Positions 1 through 12,417 of a DNA stretch of 64,000 bases are shown here, piece by piece. The DNA lies in assembly GCA_012861695.1 (NCBI GenBank), contig JAAOOA010000086.1:4299293-4363292 (forward strand), given 5' to 3'. Source of the stretch: Trematomus loennbergii. Taxonomy: Eukaryota; Chordata; Actinopteri; Perciformes; Nototheniidae. Within the stretch, counting starts at the first letter, position 1. Each line of letters starts with the position of its first letter. Both the position numbers and the translations under genes were made by a program. A model generated the notes under the pieces. It was not told where the DNA came from and made no database searches. It saw only the letters and a program-made list of their open reading frames with translations.

Positions 1-580
1 TCTGAGGAGAAACATGAGGAAGGAGGGGACTCCAGCTGCTGATTGTGTACAAAGACTTAATTTTCACACTTCTTTTGAGGAAACTGGTCGAGAATTAAGA
101 GTAAATCCTAAAAATGAACTGCAATGGAGAGAAGAAATTGAAAACAAATGTTAAAGAGAACATGTAACTCCGAGGTGAAGTGAAAAGAGAGCAGCCTGTT
201 ATGAGACTTACTGTGGCTGTCCCTCCTGAGAGTGGAGGTGTTTGTTGTGGGGCTGGAGGTTACCAGCAGGAGGTCACAGCCATTTGTAAAGGTTGAGCGG
301 CTGTTTAATAATTCACCACTACACCATCGCACTGCAGAGATGAGCTCTCCCTTTACTCACTTTAATAGGACTTCACTCTCCTACAGCTGTTTTTTAGGTT
401 TATTAACCACTATTATCTGACACTACAGTTCCACTAAGTTTCTTCTTGTTATTTTGAATGAAATGACTACAGTGCCTGTCATGTTGAAGGCAGATATAGC
501 AGCCAGCCTACAGAAGTTGGAGTTTGTGGAGACCAAAACAGAGCTAAGACAGAGCTAATATTTTACATAATACATATGTT

Positions 581-764
581 AGGAGGCTGCGGCTCAGTAG
601 ACTAGTGCGTAGATCTTCGGATCAGGGGAGCACAAGTTCAATCCCCACTGCAGTCTGCACGTTGTTGTGTCCTTCGGCAAGACACTTCCCCCAAAATTGC
701 TCCTGTAGGGATTGTCCACAGTATGGAATGTATGTAAATCGCTTTGATAAAAGCGTCTAACAAG
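581..764 (+). repeat. tRNA-derived SINE, copy 1
   Basis: Tract with pol III A-box-like ggctcagtagactagtgcg and B-box-like gttcaatcc, then a body containing caattt/aaattgctcctg and gggattgtccacagtatg, and a tail gtaaatcgctttgataaaag. The tail is the common teleost SINE/LINE-shared end. The same layout occurs at 9900 and, inverted, at 37851. Confidence 0.75.
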
Positions 765-1224
765 CGATCTTTACCAACTTTATAATTGCCTCTTTAAACC
801 TCTTTGTACAGTTGTACAATTGATTTTAAGCCTGGCATTATATTCAAGTTTATTTAGTTAATACACAGGTTAAAAAAGCTTATATTTTGGTACATGAAGA
901 CAATCATGAGATCATACATGAATCCATGTTTGAGGCAGCCAGAGTAGGCGCCATCTTTTGGACAATTGTATTCTACACTCCATGCATTATTCCACTTTAT
1001 GATTTATTTCAGTAATCACTTTGTTGAAATATCAATAAGAACCACATCATAGATCTTTTTGGCTGATTTAAGTTGTTCATTAGAAGTTAAGGGCCCCATT
1101 CATTGAGCTCATGTATTCGTACTGCTTCGGAGTTAGGTGTAATATGTATCTTTTTAAAAGCACTGCAGTGCAATTTCAAGCCCAATATCTGTTGGTGAGA
1201 GCGTTGCAGAGATGAACTGACAAC

Positions 1225-1228
<4 letters not shown>

Positions 1229-1304
<76 letters not shown>

Positions 1305-1323
1305 TGTTTGTGTGTGTGTGTGT

Positions 1324-1374
<51 letters not shown>
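1229..1374 (+). repeat. (GT)n microsatellite
   Basis: About 145 bases of GT dinucleotides with two interruptions near 1303-1325. Confidence 0.97.
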
Positions 1375-1377
<3 letters not shown>

Positions 1378-1734
1378 GGGAGGATCAAAGTGTCTGCTTT
1401 AACAGACGAAAGCCAATCACAGATGAGAGAGAGCTGCCTCAACAGGCCTTTGCTAGTGAACACATGAACACACACACACACACCACACACCTGAAAACGC
1501 TGTCAACATAGACCTCCCACACAGTTTATCACTAACAAAACACACACACAGAGCTACAGTATGATCACTTGATGTTCAAAATATCGACTCTTTGTTTGTA
1601 GATATCTACTAAACTACAGCATACAAATACAGAGAGTAATGTAGGCCTGTTATACTGAGTGATATATATTTTACACACTGCTCTGCTTTCTGCACGGACC
1701 TCACAGCTGTTCTCACTGGAAACATCGCGTCGCG

Positions 1735-2035
1735 ATGAAAGCAGTTACTAAAATAATATCCAGGGGATGCATGCAGAGCTGTCATTGGCTGAGATCAGTC
1801 CGGCCGTGCGTCACGACTCCACCGTTCCCGGAAATGCATCCACGGAGGAGCCGTGGAGGACCCATCAGTGTATCCTCGGTTATAGCTCCTCCAGAGAGCC
1901 TCCTCGATGCTCGATGCTCGGTCCTCGATGTGCATTTAGAGAAATGGATGTCCTTCAACATGGCGCGCTGAAATCCATTTCCGGGTCACTACCGGAGGAC
2001 CGAGGAGTCGAGGAGGGGAAATTAGAGTATTGAGA
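1735..2035 (+). other. CpG-rich segment, promoter-like or old repeat
   Basis: GC- and CpG-rich for this window, with a CCAAT box (gtcattggctg), a CRE-like tgcgtcacg, repeated ctcctcgatgctcgatgctc and a YY1-like aacatggcgcgc. Two short overlapping ORFs are present, neither protein-like. The repeated ctcctcg units favour a transposon, but an alternative promoter is possible. Confidence 0.35.
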
Positions 2036-3639
2036 AGCCTCTCTAGTGTTGGACATTATTGTTTGGTCACATTTCAAGCTGAGTATTATAGATCTGTTTC
2101 CCCAGTTTCCCCAAATATCTTTTGGTGTGACAGAAGAAGTTAAAATATGTGTTTGGGTTAGGAAATTGGACAAAACTATTGTTTGATAATAACAATTAGA
2201 ATTATATTTGAACAATGTTTACCTCATGATCAGTTTGCACTGAGGAGCTTAAAGCCAGTAGAAGAGGAGAGACAGCAGACTGTTGCATTTCTCTAGGTAA
2301 GCTTTAATAGGGTGTGTGTTTGTGTGCGTGTGTGTAATTAGCGGTAAGTGCTCTGCCTTGTGTATATGGAGATAAGGTAAATCTACAAAGAGACATTCAC
2401 CTCCTCTTAAATCACACTGTTATTATCTCCGTCTGTTTGAATGTCTTCCTTTTTATTTCCACACTGAGAGCTTTTTCTCTGCGCTCTAGTATCTGCTGTT
2501 TACTGTCAACATGTTGACGTGGTTCCACCGCTGCTGTTGATAATTACAGTTGAGACTTTATAACAGTTACCTGCTCTGTGTACTGTATGAAGTACTGCAA
2601 CATGGTTAAATGATGAAAACTGTGGGAACACACAGCTCATCATTTGGAGGAGATTGAAGATTGGAAGTATTAAACACTGAATATGAAGGTTTTTCCATAA
2701 CTTATGAGTTCTTTCTTGGTTCTGATAAAACAAAGATTTGTTCTTTTAATACTTTCACATCCCATCCTTTTTCTGTTCCTGTAAAAAAAGAGTATTGCAC
2801 CATGCAGAAAGGAATACAAATGCAAGTTTATCTTCCTGGTAGATCGCTTTCCTGACATAACCAGTATATTTAGCTGATTAGGCAAAGTGGAAATGTTTTA
2901 TCCTCATTTCCACTTTGTACAATCTTGTCTTAAATTATTGTAACTTGCTGTGCTGTGTTTTGGCTTCTATATCGCCTCCTTTTCAACCCGTATTATATAA
3001 GAGTACACCCGTGTTCAATGACAGAAAAAAACATTTTATTACAGATTAATTCAAATGATTGAATATAAAAAAATGAACCCCCCATTTTATTCAACTTTCG
3101 ATTTAGGTTTTGTATGCTAACCATATACGTCAGCAACGTAACAATGCTCAAATTCAATATGTGTACAAATAGCTGTCCTAGTTTCTTTTTCGATATTTAA
3201 TTACACTATTATCCACTTAGTCCAGAAGCTGAATTGAAGGAAAAAATATCTTAACTAATTTTCACGGCATAGCTAGCATCAAATGCAGACTTCCTGTTGG
3301 ACAGTGTTTACGGTCCGTCCAAAGCCTGACGCAAAAGATCCATTTTTAGATATATGCGATGAAATGTCTTGGGCTAAAAAAAGGTTCGAACACACACGCA
3401 TCGAACAGTCAGTAAACATTGCATAAAACTCGTGTTTGTTTTTTTTCAAACTGAGCTTCCTGTACCATATTCCATGTCTCAGAAATACATGAAACAACAC
3501 CTGAACAAAGCTCCGCCTCATTTTAAGCCAGGTTTTTTAGGTTGGAAAGCAAACTATGGAAAGAATGACTTTTGATACAGTTTGTACTGCATTTAGGTGG
3601 TGTATTCATGAAGCTGTATTTCTGATTTTGTTTCTTTTT

Positions 3640-3676
3640 TTCTATTCTATCTATTTCTATTCTATTCTATTCTAAT
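3640..3676 (+). repeat. (TTCTA)n short repeat
   Basis: Degenerate pentanucleotide run tctatttctattctattcta. Confidence 0.75.
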
Positions 3677-4311
3677 ATTTTACCAATAACCAATGTACCC
3701 GGTTGTTCTGACCAAGTATTGCCTGTGTAAGTACACTGATAAATATCATGATAGTGATGATTTCAAACAAATCATCAAATCCTTCCCCTACCTGACTGTA
3801 CTCTTTAGAGATCATAAAAGAACACGTTTAAAACATTAGGTGAGTGTGACACCTATAGTGGAAAAGTAGAATAGCAACCCCAGTGTGGCTGTGTGTACTT
3901 TAGGTAACAACCAAAGTGTGGGTTGTTATACTCTTTTGATTGTAGTGCAGAGTGTGCCTTCCTCTCAGACAGAAAGACATTAAGATTGCAGCAATCTGAG
4001 CAGCATCTCTGTGCAGACGAGCTTGAACTCTGAAGTGAGACAAGCTTTTAGCATTCAGATACAGCCCACACACACACACACACACCGAGGGCAGGGGTGT
4101 ACACAGTCAGCTTGCCAACGTTTTCAGACTACAGATTAGCGGTGAAATAAGAGCTGTGGTTTTGCTCGGGGGCCTGGCAGCAGCTCGGGTCAAACAAATC
4201 AAGCGCTCGCTTTGTTTTAGTCTCAGTTCAAAGCGTGTGTGTGTTGGCTGAAACTCGTCAAGGCTGCGGACGGTACCGACGGACACTTTTTTAAATATCG
4301 AGATTAAAGAG

Positions 4312-4317
4312 CGTGCG

Positions 4318-4368
<51 letters not shown>

Positions 4369-4369
4369 T
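4312..4369 (+). repeat. (GT)n microsatellite
   Basis: GT run with imperfect gtgc units at the left and a ggtgtgtgt end. Confidence 0.95.
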
Positions 4370-4599
4370 CCTCCTCAAAGCTGTTCTGTTTTCTCAGCTG
4401 CCACAGTAAGAATTATAACTCAACTGTTCCACTCGATCCATGAACATTTTCCCAGATATTCCTCCAGAGCTCCACAGAGGCTGATAAATCTGCCAACATG
4501 TGTTTGTTAAACCTTAACGAATTACAGGGGGGGATTAGTAGACAAGTGCTACTGAACTGTAATATGTGTAACTACAGTTCAAATAGAGTTTACAACACG

Positions 4600-6069
4600 T
4601 TAAAGGTCCCATGTCATGGCCATTTCTACTGATCATGATTCCATTGTTGAGTTCAACTAGAATAGATTTATATTGTGCAAGTTTCCAAACTCACATTGGT
4701 TTCTCATACAGCATCTCTGTATAGTATGTGTATTCACTCTCTGTCCTAAACGGCTTGTAGGAGCTTTTGCCCCTCCCTATGAGCCCACTGTGCTCTGATT
4801 GGTCAGCTCGCCCACTCTGTTCTGATGAGTCAACCACCGTTACAGCGGAACATCAGTGTTTATGTGTTACAATGGCGTTTGTTAGCAACCAGAAAATGAC
4901 ACCAGTAATGACAAACAGATGAGAATGCTGCGTGGGGTCTGGGTGCCGTGTTGGCGGGACGTTGCGGGGCTCGCTGCTGCGGACAGTGTGAGCTGGATTA
5001 CTGGGGTCGTTTCCTGGTTGCTGCGTGGGGTCTGCGAGACAGCGAGACACCGCGGAACTCACCTGAACTAAAGTCCTTTACACACCAAGCCGATTTCGGG
5101 CTGTCGATAGATGTCGGGCTGTCGATGAGCGTCGTGTCGCCCTACTCAGATTGGTGTGTCTTGGTGTGTCCCGCCCCGTCGTGTCTTTTAGGCCGTGCCG
5201 ACACCTTCCGCCGCCGATTCGACATGTTGAATCGGGAGGCTGTCGGCTAAAGGAAGTCGGCTAAATAAATCACTCTGATTGGCTGTTCAGCTTAGCGAAT
5301 CAGTGCATGAGAAGCGAAACGGAAGTGAGGGACCCAAACAAACGATTAAGAAGGCAAATCTGAGATTTCATTTAACTCCAGCTCTCGACACAGGTTCGGG
5401 AAAGCCCCATGAGCTTCTCGCTGTGGAGTGAACATGGAACGCACACACTATTTGTTGTTTGTTTATATCACGCAGTCTGTTCTTCTTCTCTCGGTGTATC
5501 ACGCAGTCTGTCTTCCGGTTGTTGCCTCTTTGAATGACGAATACACACTACCGCCGCCTGCTGGTAAGGAGAGTTATTGCCACTCACGCATGCGCAGTTC
5601 GTACGTGCAACTTGGCTGTTGGCTGAAGTCTTTGCGGTGTGTTCCAGTGACATGTCCAAGACGCAGAGACGTGAGGCGACGTTCCGTCGGGACGTGTTCT
5701 TTGGTGTCAGTTTGTGTGTAAGGACCTTAACAGCCAGGCTGTGAGTGTGTGTGCTCAGGCTGAGTTCAGGCTGAGAAATCCGCGGAGCCGCAGCTGAGAA
5801 AAGATAAGGCTGAGTGAGTGTGTGGTGTGAGGAGCTCCACGGATTGGTTCATTTGGACCTGGGCATGGTTACGTCACCATACTCGGGAAGAAAAACATTG
5901 AAAAAGAGAAATGTCCAACGAGGCGTTCTGGGGCAGCATAGACAGGTCTTTTCTGTGTTAGAGTTTTACTCGCTACAGGTTTTTGACTCTGCAAACCGTT
6001 TACATGCAAAGCTACATAACACACAACGGGACGGGTAATAACCAGAAAAGCATGTTATGGGACCTTTAA
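4600..6069 (+). mobile_element. TTAA-type transposon (family C), with nested element
   Basis: Outer ends ttaaaggtcccatgtcatgg and catgttatgggacctttaa, with TTAA both sides. The outer parts (gctctgattggtcagctcgc; aaccgtttacatgcaaagct) resemble family B. The centre, about 5068-5730, is a second element related to the one at 52421. Confidence 0.8.
5068..5730 (+). mobile_element. nested element related to 52421-53436
   Basis: Ends taaagtcctttacacaccaa and ttgtgtgtaaggacctta. The interior shares gatagatgtcgggctgtcga and gtcgtgtcgccctactcaga with the later copy. Confidence 0.75.
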
Positions 6070-7111
6070 CACTTGCAAAATAAGTACATTTTAGACTTAC
6101 CTTGTGTATGTGTCATCATCTTATCTGATTTTTTTAAATGTTTAAATCAGCTGAATAATGACTATTTATAAAATAAACTGTAGTTTAGTTTGTTGTTGGT
6201 AAATAATAGTTGTTTGCAGTCAACCTTTTACTACTCATCCTTTTTACAATGGGATGAGTAGTAACAAAGGTATGGACACCAATTAAAATGAATTGCAAAT
6301 GTAATCTCAGGTAACCTCCACCTGTTCAGGATGATTTTTTTAAAAGGCGGCTGTATCTAATAATCGTAACGTTTTTGGTTTTGTACCAGCACTGCAGCCA
6401 ACATGTCTATCGTAAACCCAAATTGCTCCTGATGGCATGGCTAACGATGTGTGAATGTGAGGTTCCTTCAGCATGCGGCACCCTTCATGGTAGAAGTTAA
6501 TGGATGAATGATGACTTGTATATGTTAAGCGCTATAGGAGTTGTAAAGACATACAGGGATATATAAATGCAGTCAATTTACCATTTAGCAGCCATTCTTA
6601 ATTTCTCTTGTTGAAGGTTACACAGTGAAAATATATGTAATATTCCCAAAAATAATGTATACTTGCAAGTTGCAACTGTGTTTGAATCTGCAGCAGCTTA
6701 CTGAGTGGAGGTCAAAGCAGCTGACAGCAGAGCAGCTGTTTCCCTGCTGATGATTGACAGTTATCACTGTCCATGACTACACTCCCAGCGGGACACCAGC
6801 TATAACCGTTACAGGTCAACAAAAAGCACCAAACCACCACTGGACCCACACTGGTTAAAGACCATGTGTCTACAGTGTGAAACAGAAGCATAGGCCCTTA
6901 ACTCAAACTTTAATTCACACATTGCAGTGTCCTAAATTGTTTAAGTTCATTCCACTAAATTATAAATGATGCGACTATCTGATACATGATAGTCAAATCC
7001 AAGCAGCAGCAAACTGATACATGGGTCTAACTTCAGGACGTAATGAGAGAGGGGAGATATTCCCAGAATGCCTTTTAAAAGAATCCTAAGACTGTACTGT
7101 AAACACCCCCT

Positions 7112-7228
<117 letters not shown>

Positions 7229-8104
7229 GTGCAGAAGGCATCCTAAGACTGCAGGCTGCACTGCCTGGCATCTCTGGACCGCACCCCCCCCTCCCTGTTC
7301 TGTGTGTGGTATTCCAGGATCGTAAGACCCCGCCACCCCTCGAGGACCTGTGAGGAATTCTGTTTACTCCTTGCTAAAAACTCCCACCTTACACCGTACC
7401 CACATAAAGGAGAATGCCAACAAGATTTTGAATTTTTTAGAGAGGCTGGACCTTTAATATCCAACAAACATGGAAAAAGTGAATGTTATTTCCTGTATTT
7501 ATATTATATTAGTGAAATATAGGATCAAATTGGTTCTCGTCCTCTACAGAAATAACCAGTATACCCACAAATCTTAGTAATGATAAATATAGTATTTTTG
7601 CACCTCAGTTGTGCTTGCAGACAATTTTCAGACGTCTACAACTATCATTAATAGGAAATGGAAGTCTGTGTTCATTTTCTGTGATATAGTCTGCTTTGAT
7701 ACATTTTTAAAGTTGCGCTTTTACTTTTTGACCCATATGTTATTATATTTTTCTTAATTGTTTTTTACCCTTTATTATTTTGTGTAGTAAACTTCCCTTT
7801 TATCACATATTCTGGAGTATGCCACGCCCTGTAAACACTGTAAATCTTTGAATCTATCTTTGAAAGTGGTTATGTAGCCTGAGAGGTGAAACCCAGGGCA
7901 AACAGGGTCCTCCTGCTGCGTCTCATAAATCTCACTGCTGAGAGTGTACAGTATGAACTGAAGCTGACTCCTATCAGTGTCAAAGGGCTTTGTAAATGAT
8001 GAAAAATATTAGCCGTCATGTGAGTGAGGGCCATAATATAGTAAGGGGACATTCTCAAGGGTGAACTGATGGGATATCAGAAAAAAAACACAAGAAGCGG
8101 ATTA

Positions 8105-8810
8105 GGATGTCAAGAGAATGAGTCCTAAAACCAGGAAATGAGATAGCATTTTACTACATGCGATTCACTCGTTTTAAAGACATTTTTTATTGTGATTTTG
8201 GTTAGCTAGCTGAATGAGGACAAGATTTTCATGTTTTGTTCTGCGACATAAAATACGTCAGTAAATACCCCACTCGTGAATGGCTGAAGCTTCTATGTCA
8301 TAAAAACAGCAGTTACTAACCAGTGACTAAAGGCGGCTAGGTGAAGATTAGCCGCCTTTAGCTTAGCGGTGTTGAAGCACAGCCATGCAACAGTGGTGTA
8401 TAGGTTTTAGCCTAGTGTTACATTTGTACTTAATGCATAATACGGTGGACTACAGGTGTGTTTTGTATTTGCAGCCTTTTGTTTGTGCAGTGCTTCAAGT
8501 AAGCGCTGCTCATGTTTCGTCAAGTTGGTGAATGTTTTCTAAAGGCTGTGCACGTGTTGTCAAGTTGGTTAATATGTTTATTCATTTTCATGTGTTTTGG
8601 CACATGTGTGTTTTTTTATTTGCATATTTTTTTAAACTGCAGGGCGTTTCTTTGGAAATGTTTTAGGCCGTTGTAACAGGTTTGCCGGCCACCAAATCAA
8701 AGTGTTAATATGTGGAGACTCTCCTGCTAAACAAATGGTGCAAGTATCATAACTAGAGTTTGCCAAAGATCCTATTTTCAGCAATATTCGAAAATTGTTG
8801 AAAAATCTGG
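8105..8810 (+). repeat. diverged interspersed repeat related to 47682-48071
   Basis: Has agaatgagtcctaaaaccag at the left and gtgcaagtatcataactaga with gccaaagatcctattttcag at the right. A 13-bp hairpin (ctaaaggcggcta and inverse) lies at 8327-8361. Confidence 0.55.
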
Positions 8811-9899
8811 TTGGTTGGTTTAGCAGTGGTACTTTCCCCCTGCAGGTTTTAGTACATAAACAAGCTGTAAACTGAATCTGATGAATACAGGGTGGTAAAG
8901 ATGCCTGAGAAAGTCTTTCTGTGTGAAGTAGTTCATGTGAAAGAGAAGTTGGCGTGCAGTCTCTCCAGCGCAGCTCAATGTGACCTCTGTGACGTGTGGC
9001 TAATGAGCTGTAACTTGGTATTTGGAGCCTCGGCATTAAGAGATGCAGCGACACTTCTTCTGCTTGTTGACATGCAAAACGTATTGAAGTGGTAAAGTGA
9101 CCTTGTGCTACATGAGAGAAAGAGAGATGCTGATGCAACCACCAGGCAACACTATGCAGCTGTTTGACCGTTACCTGATTGGTTACCTGTGAAGGCTGTT
9201 CAGCCAATCAGACTACAGGCAAGCTGTGACATCATGACTCTACTTTTTGTGGAAGTTTAACATGTTTTTGTGAGCTGATTTTCAATGAGGTCACAGTGAT
9301 GAAGGTGTCACAGTAAGATGTACAGTAATCACAACATTAGAGCTCAGAAAGGGAAATATAATAATAATAATAATATAATAATGAGCCGTCCACACTCGAT
9401 AACTAAAAATGTGTTTAAAAGTTGTTTCGATCAAGTGGAAGGCAGAGTCCATTGTTGTTGTTGGATACATTTTTGCTCTTACAATGGTTGTGCTTGTTTG
9501 AAGCAAATATATCTGCGTTGTCCTTGTTGTTCTGAGATTGTATTTATTGTAAGTCACTTTGGATATAAGTGTCACCTAAATTAAAGACGGAATAAATAAA
9601 CGACAGCCAATCAAAATCCATCTATCTTTCTTTCCTAACCTCTGTGGTGTAACGGCAGCAGCTACTTTTCTGTTTTCTTATTCAATATTAATAAGATAAA
9701 TGCTAAATCAAGTGTTTTCTAAAAGCCGTATCTGCCATAACTGACTACGTCTGCTAATTTATGGCATAAAAATATTTGTATAACTTTTCTACAAACTTAA
9801 TAAGCTTAAATTGCGCAATATTACACATGACAGGACCAAATCCCCCCCTCACTGTTTGAGCGACAGTACATGCAGTAACCTCTGTAACAGCAAGAATGT

Positions 9900-10095
9900 A
9901 GGAGGCGTGTGGCGCAGTGGACTAGTGCGTTGGTGTTGGGATCAGGGGAGCACAGGTTCAAACCCCACTGCAGTCAGCATGTCGTTGTGTCCCTGAGACA
10001 CTTCACCCCAAATTGCTCCTGTGGGGATTGTCCACAGTATTCAGTATGTAAGTCGCTTTGGATAAAAGTCTAACAAGTAACAATGTAATGTAAAA
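9900..10095 (+). repeat. tRNA-derived SINE, copy 2
   Basis: Begins ggaggcgtgtggcgcagtgg, with B box ggttcaaaccc and the body caaattgctcctgtgggg. Tail gtaagtcgctttggataaaa, then taacaatgtaatgt. It is the best-preserved of the three copies. Confidence 0.8.
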
Positions 10096-10877
10096 TGTAG
10101 ACAAAATAAAGTTTTTGACTAATGTTTCCCTGTTTTCTTCATCGTCTGGCCTCTTGTCTTCTTCTGCCTGTTTCCATCCCTTCCTCCGTCCTCTGCTCCT
10201 CCTTCAGCTTCTTCCTCTCTTTCCTCATGCTCCAGTTCTCAAAAATAGCTCTCCAGTCGTAACATTCCTGCAGCAACATGGCAAGAAATCTAGTCTGATA
10301 CTACAGGACAGTGATTCACTGCCTGTCCTGCTGGGCCACAGTGTGTGTGTGAGTGTGTGTCTTCAGCTGCTCCGGTTTCTCAGCCCAGTTCCAGCGGTGT
10401 TTGATTGGAGCAGCTCCTGTGGGGATGTGACGGCTGAGTTCATGTCTCGGTGGGTCCTATGGAGGGTGACGCTTTAGATTCCAGGTCACGAGTGTTCTCT
10501 GTAAAGTTCAACACCCTGCGCTGGTTACACTGTCGATATCTGTAGATCCACTCCACAGTGCGTGTATCGTCTCAGACAAATCGGTCAGGACACACTGTGC
10601 GGCCTTTAAATTAAGGTTACATTCAGTCTCTGTCTGGATCATATTTGCTGTCCTGCTCAAAGCTTGTTACAATTTCTGAACTGTAGTTCAACCTTTAATC
10701 TAGTGATGCAGCAGCAGAATAGTATGCTGAGAATTAAAGACATTCTTCAATACTTAGACTCTCACATAATCTGATAAATGTTATCCTTAAGGACAGTGGA
10801 TGTCAAAGTTTGAAAAGTAAAAATAAATCTGAAGGAGTGGAGTGAGACTGAAGTCATTTTACCAGACCTCTATAGAT

Positions 10878-11280
10878 GCCTGAAATGTCAGCAGTTAACA
10901 CAAGCTCATGAGATGATTACGATTTGTGTGACATAAAATATGTCAGTAAATACCCAACTGGTGAATACCTGAACTTTCTATGTGTCTTAACAACAGCGGG
11001 TGCTACATGTTGCTAAAGCAGACTACAAAGTAATCACGCCCAACATTAGCCTCCTTTAGCTTAGCGGTGGTATAGTTTGTGTGTAGCCTAACGTTACATT
11101 TTTACTTTTGGGGATTGCATTCTTCTCCCAACTAAAAGTGGTTTTAATATGTGGAGATTATTCTGCTGAACAAAAGGTGTAAGTATCATATGTTTGCAAT
11201 AAAGATCTTATTTTCTGCAATATTTCAAAAGCCAATTAAATAATTCCCATTCCTTATCAAGGGACACCTTTGAGAATCTA
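10878..11280 (+). repeat. diverged interspersed repeat related to 8105-8810
   Basis: Shares gacataaaatatgtcagtaa, cctttagcttagcggtg and gtaagtatcatatg with the 8-kb tract. Confidence 0.55.
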
Positions 11281-11430
11281 CCTTCAAAGTCTGTCTATAT
11301 GAATACGTCCTTGCTAATGCTATATAGCATATTGTATAATTCTTACTCCTTTGAGACTGAGCTCAATGCAAACATAAGCACTCACACATTTTAGACAAAT
11401 AATTGTTGATGTGATTTAGAACAAATTAGC

Positions 11431-12114
11431 TTAAAGGGCACCTATCATGCAAAATGCACTTTGTGATGTCTTTTATACATACATATGTGTCCCGGTGCGT
11501 CGGGGAACTCACGCAGCGTCAGAAAATAAAACCCTTTCTCTTTTCCTCCGTACCCAAATCTTTTAAAAACGGTGTACAACGAGCGGATACAGATTCCATC
11601 CGAACTGACGTCAAATCGACAGCGGACCCACAGAAAGTTGCTATCAGAAACAATGCCTGACGTGTTTTTGACGTAATCTCGTCTTTGTTTACATTAGCAA
11701 GCCTTGCTAACACTCAGAGCTAACCTGTACTGGAGCACATGTGTTTAAAAAGCAGGAAATACAAAAAGGAACTCACCTTGTGATAAACCTGCAAGAGAAA
11801 AGCATTTGAGCCATACTGTTTCAGAAATAATCCTTGACGTGGTTTAAACAGGATGGCGTTTTATCACAGCAGAATTTAACTTTATCTCCGGTAGAATTCT
11901 GATCAGGCATTAGCTCCGCCTCCTCTTCTTTTATTTTTTTCAAGCTAAGGACCCAAGATCCGCGTTTCTCTAACAGGGCTTCAAAAGAGGGGTTTGAGCA
12001 GTATGAGGCATGGCTACAATGGGTGATCTGTTTGGTATATTGAAAAAAAAACTTCACAGACATGTTTTGGATAGGTATGGCCCTACATATTTTTCAAATA
12101 TAGCATGATAGGGA
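11431..12114 (+). mobile_element. TTAA-type non-autonomous DNA transposon, family A copy 1
   Basis: Starts ttaaagggcacctatcatgc and continues aaaatgcactttgtgatgtc and tcagaaaataaaaccctttc. It ends near atagcatgataggg with a degraded right end. Closest to the copy at 60722 (both share attaactttatctccggtag-type interior). Short ORFs inside are not protein-like. Confidence 0.8.
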
Positions 12115-12357
12115 AAATGTCTGTGTTACCAAAAGTTAAATGAACATAGAGACACAACAGCCATCACTAAAAGTTTTTACGCAGAGATATACAAATCACG
12201 AATGCATTCAGACACCGTTCTGCATGGTGCTGATCCGGACTTCCTGTCAGGGTTTGAACAGGTCAGTGCTGCATGCAGATGAGCTGCTGTGGAGCCTCAG
12301 GCCTTCAGTCTGCAGCTGCAGGGGACGGAGACGCTGCTCTGTCCCCTGAAGTGGGTC

Positions 12358-12360
<3 letters not shown>

Positions 12361-12417
<57 letters not shown>
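12361..12417 (+). repeat. (CA)n microsatellite
   Basis: About 27 CA units. Confidence 0.97.

Larger units (their letters stand above)
765..4599. other. no gene seen
   Basis: Apart from the GT repeats, the CpG-rich segment at 1735 and the TTCTA run, this is AT-rich sequence with no exon matching mtss1 or another family. Confidence 0.5.

Noticed and set aside
581..764. Functional tRNA gene
   Set aside because: Has A/B-box-like motifs but no cloverleaf; the body and tail are those of a SINE, and two more copies are present.
1176..1490. Long open frames made of Cys-Val or His-Thr repeats over GT/CA runs (also at 7086, 28184, 30347, 30409, 32534)
   Set aside because: Dinucleotide repeats stay open in several frames by composition; the protein has no complexity and no supporting exon structure.
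8632..9207. 191-codon open stretch on the minus strand
   Set aside because: Not recognisable as any family, overlaps diverged repeat sequence at its lower end, and no codon or splice support is seen.
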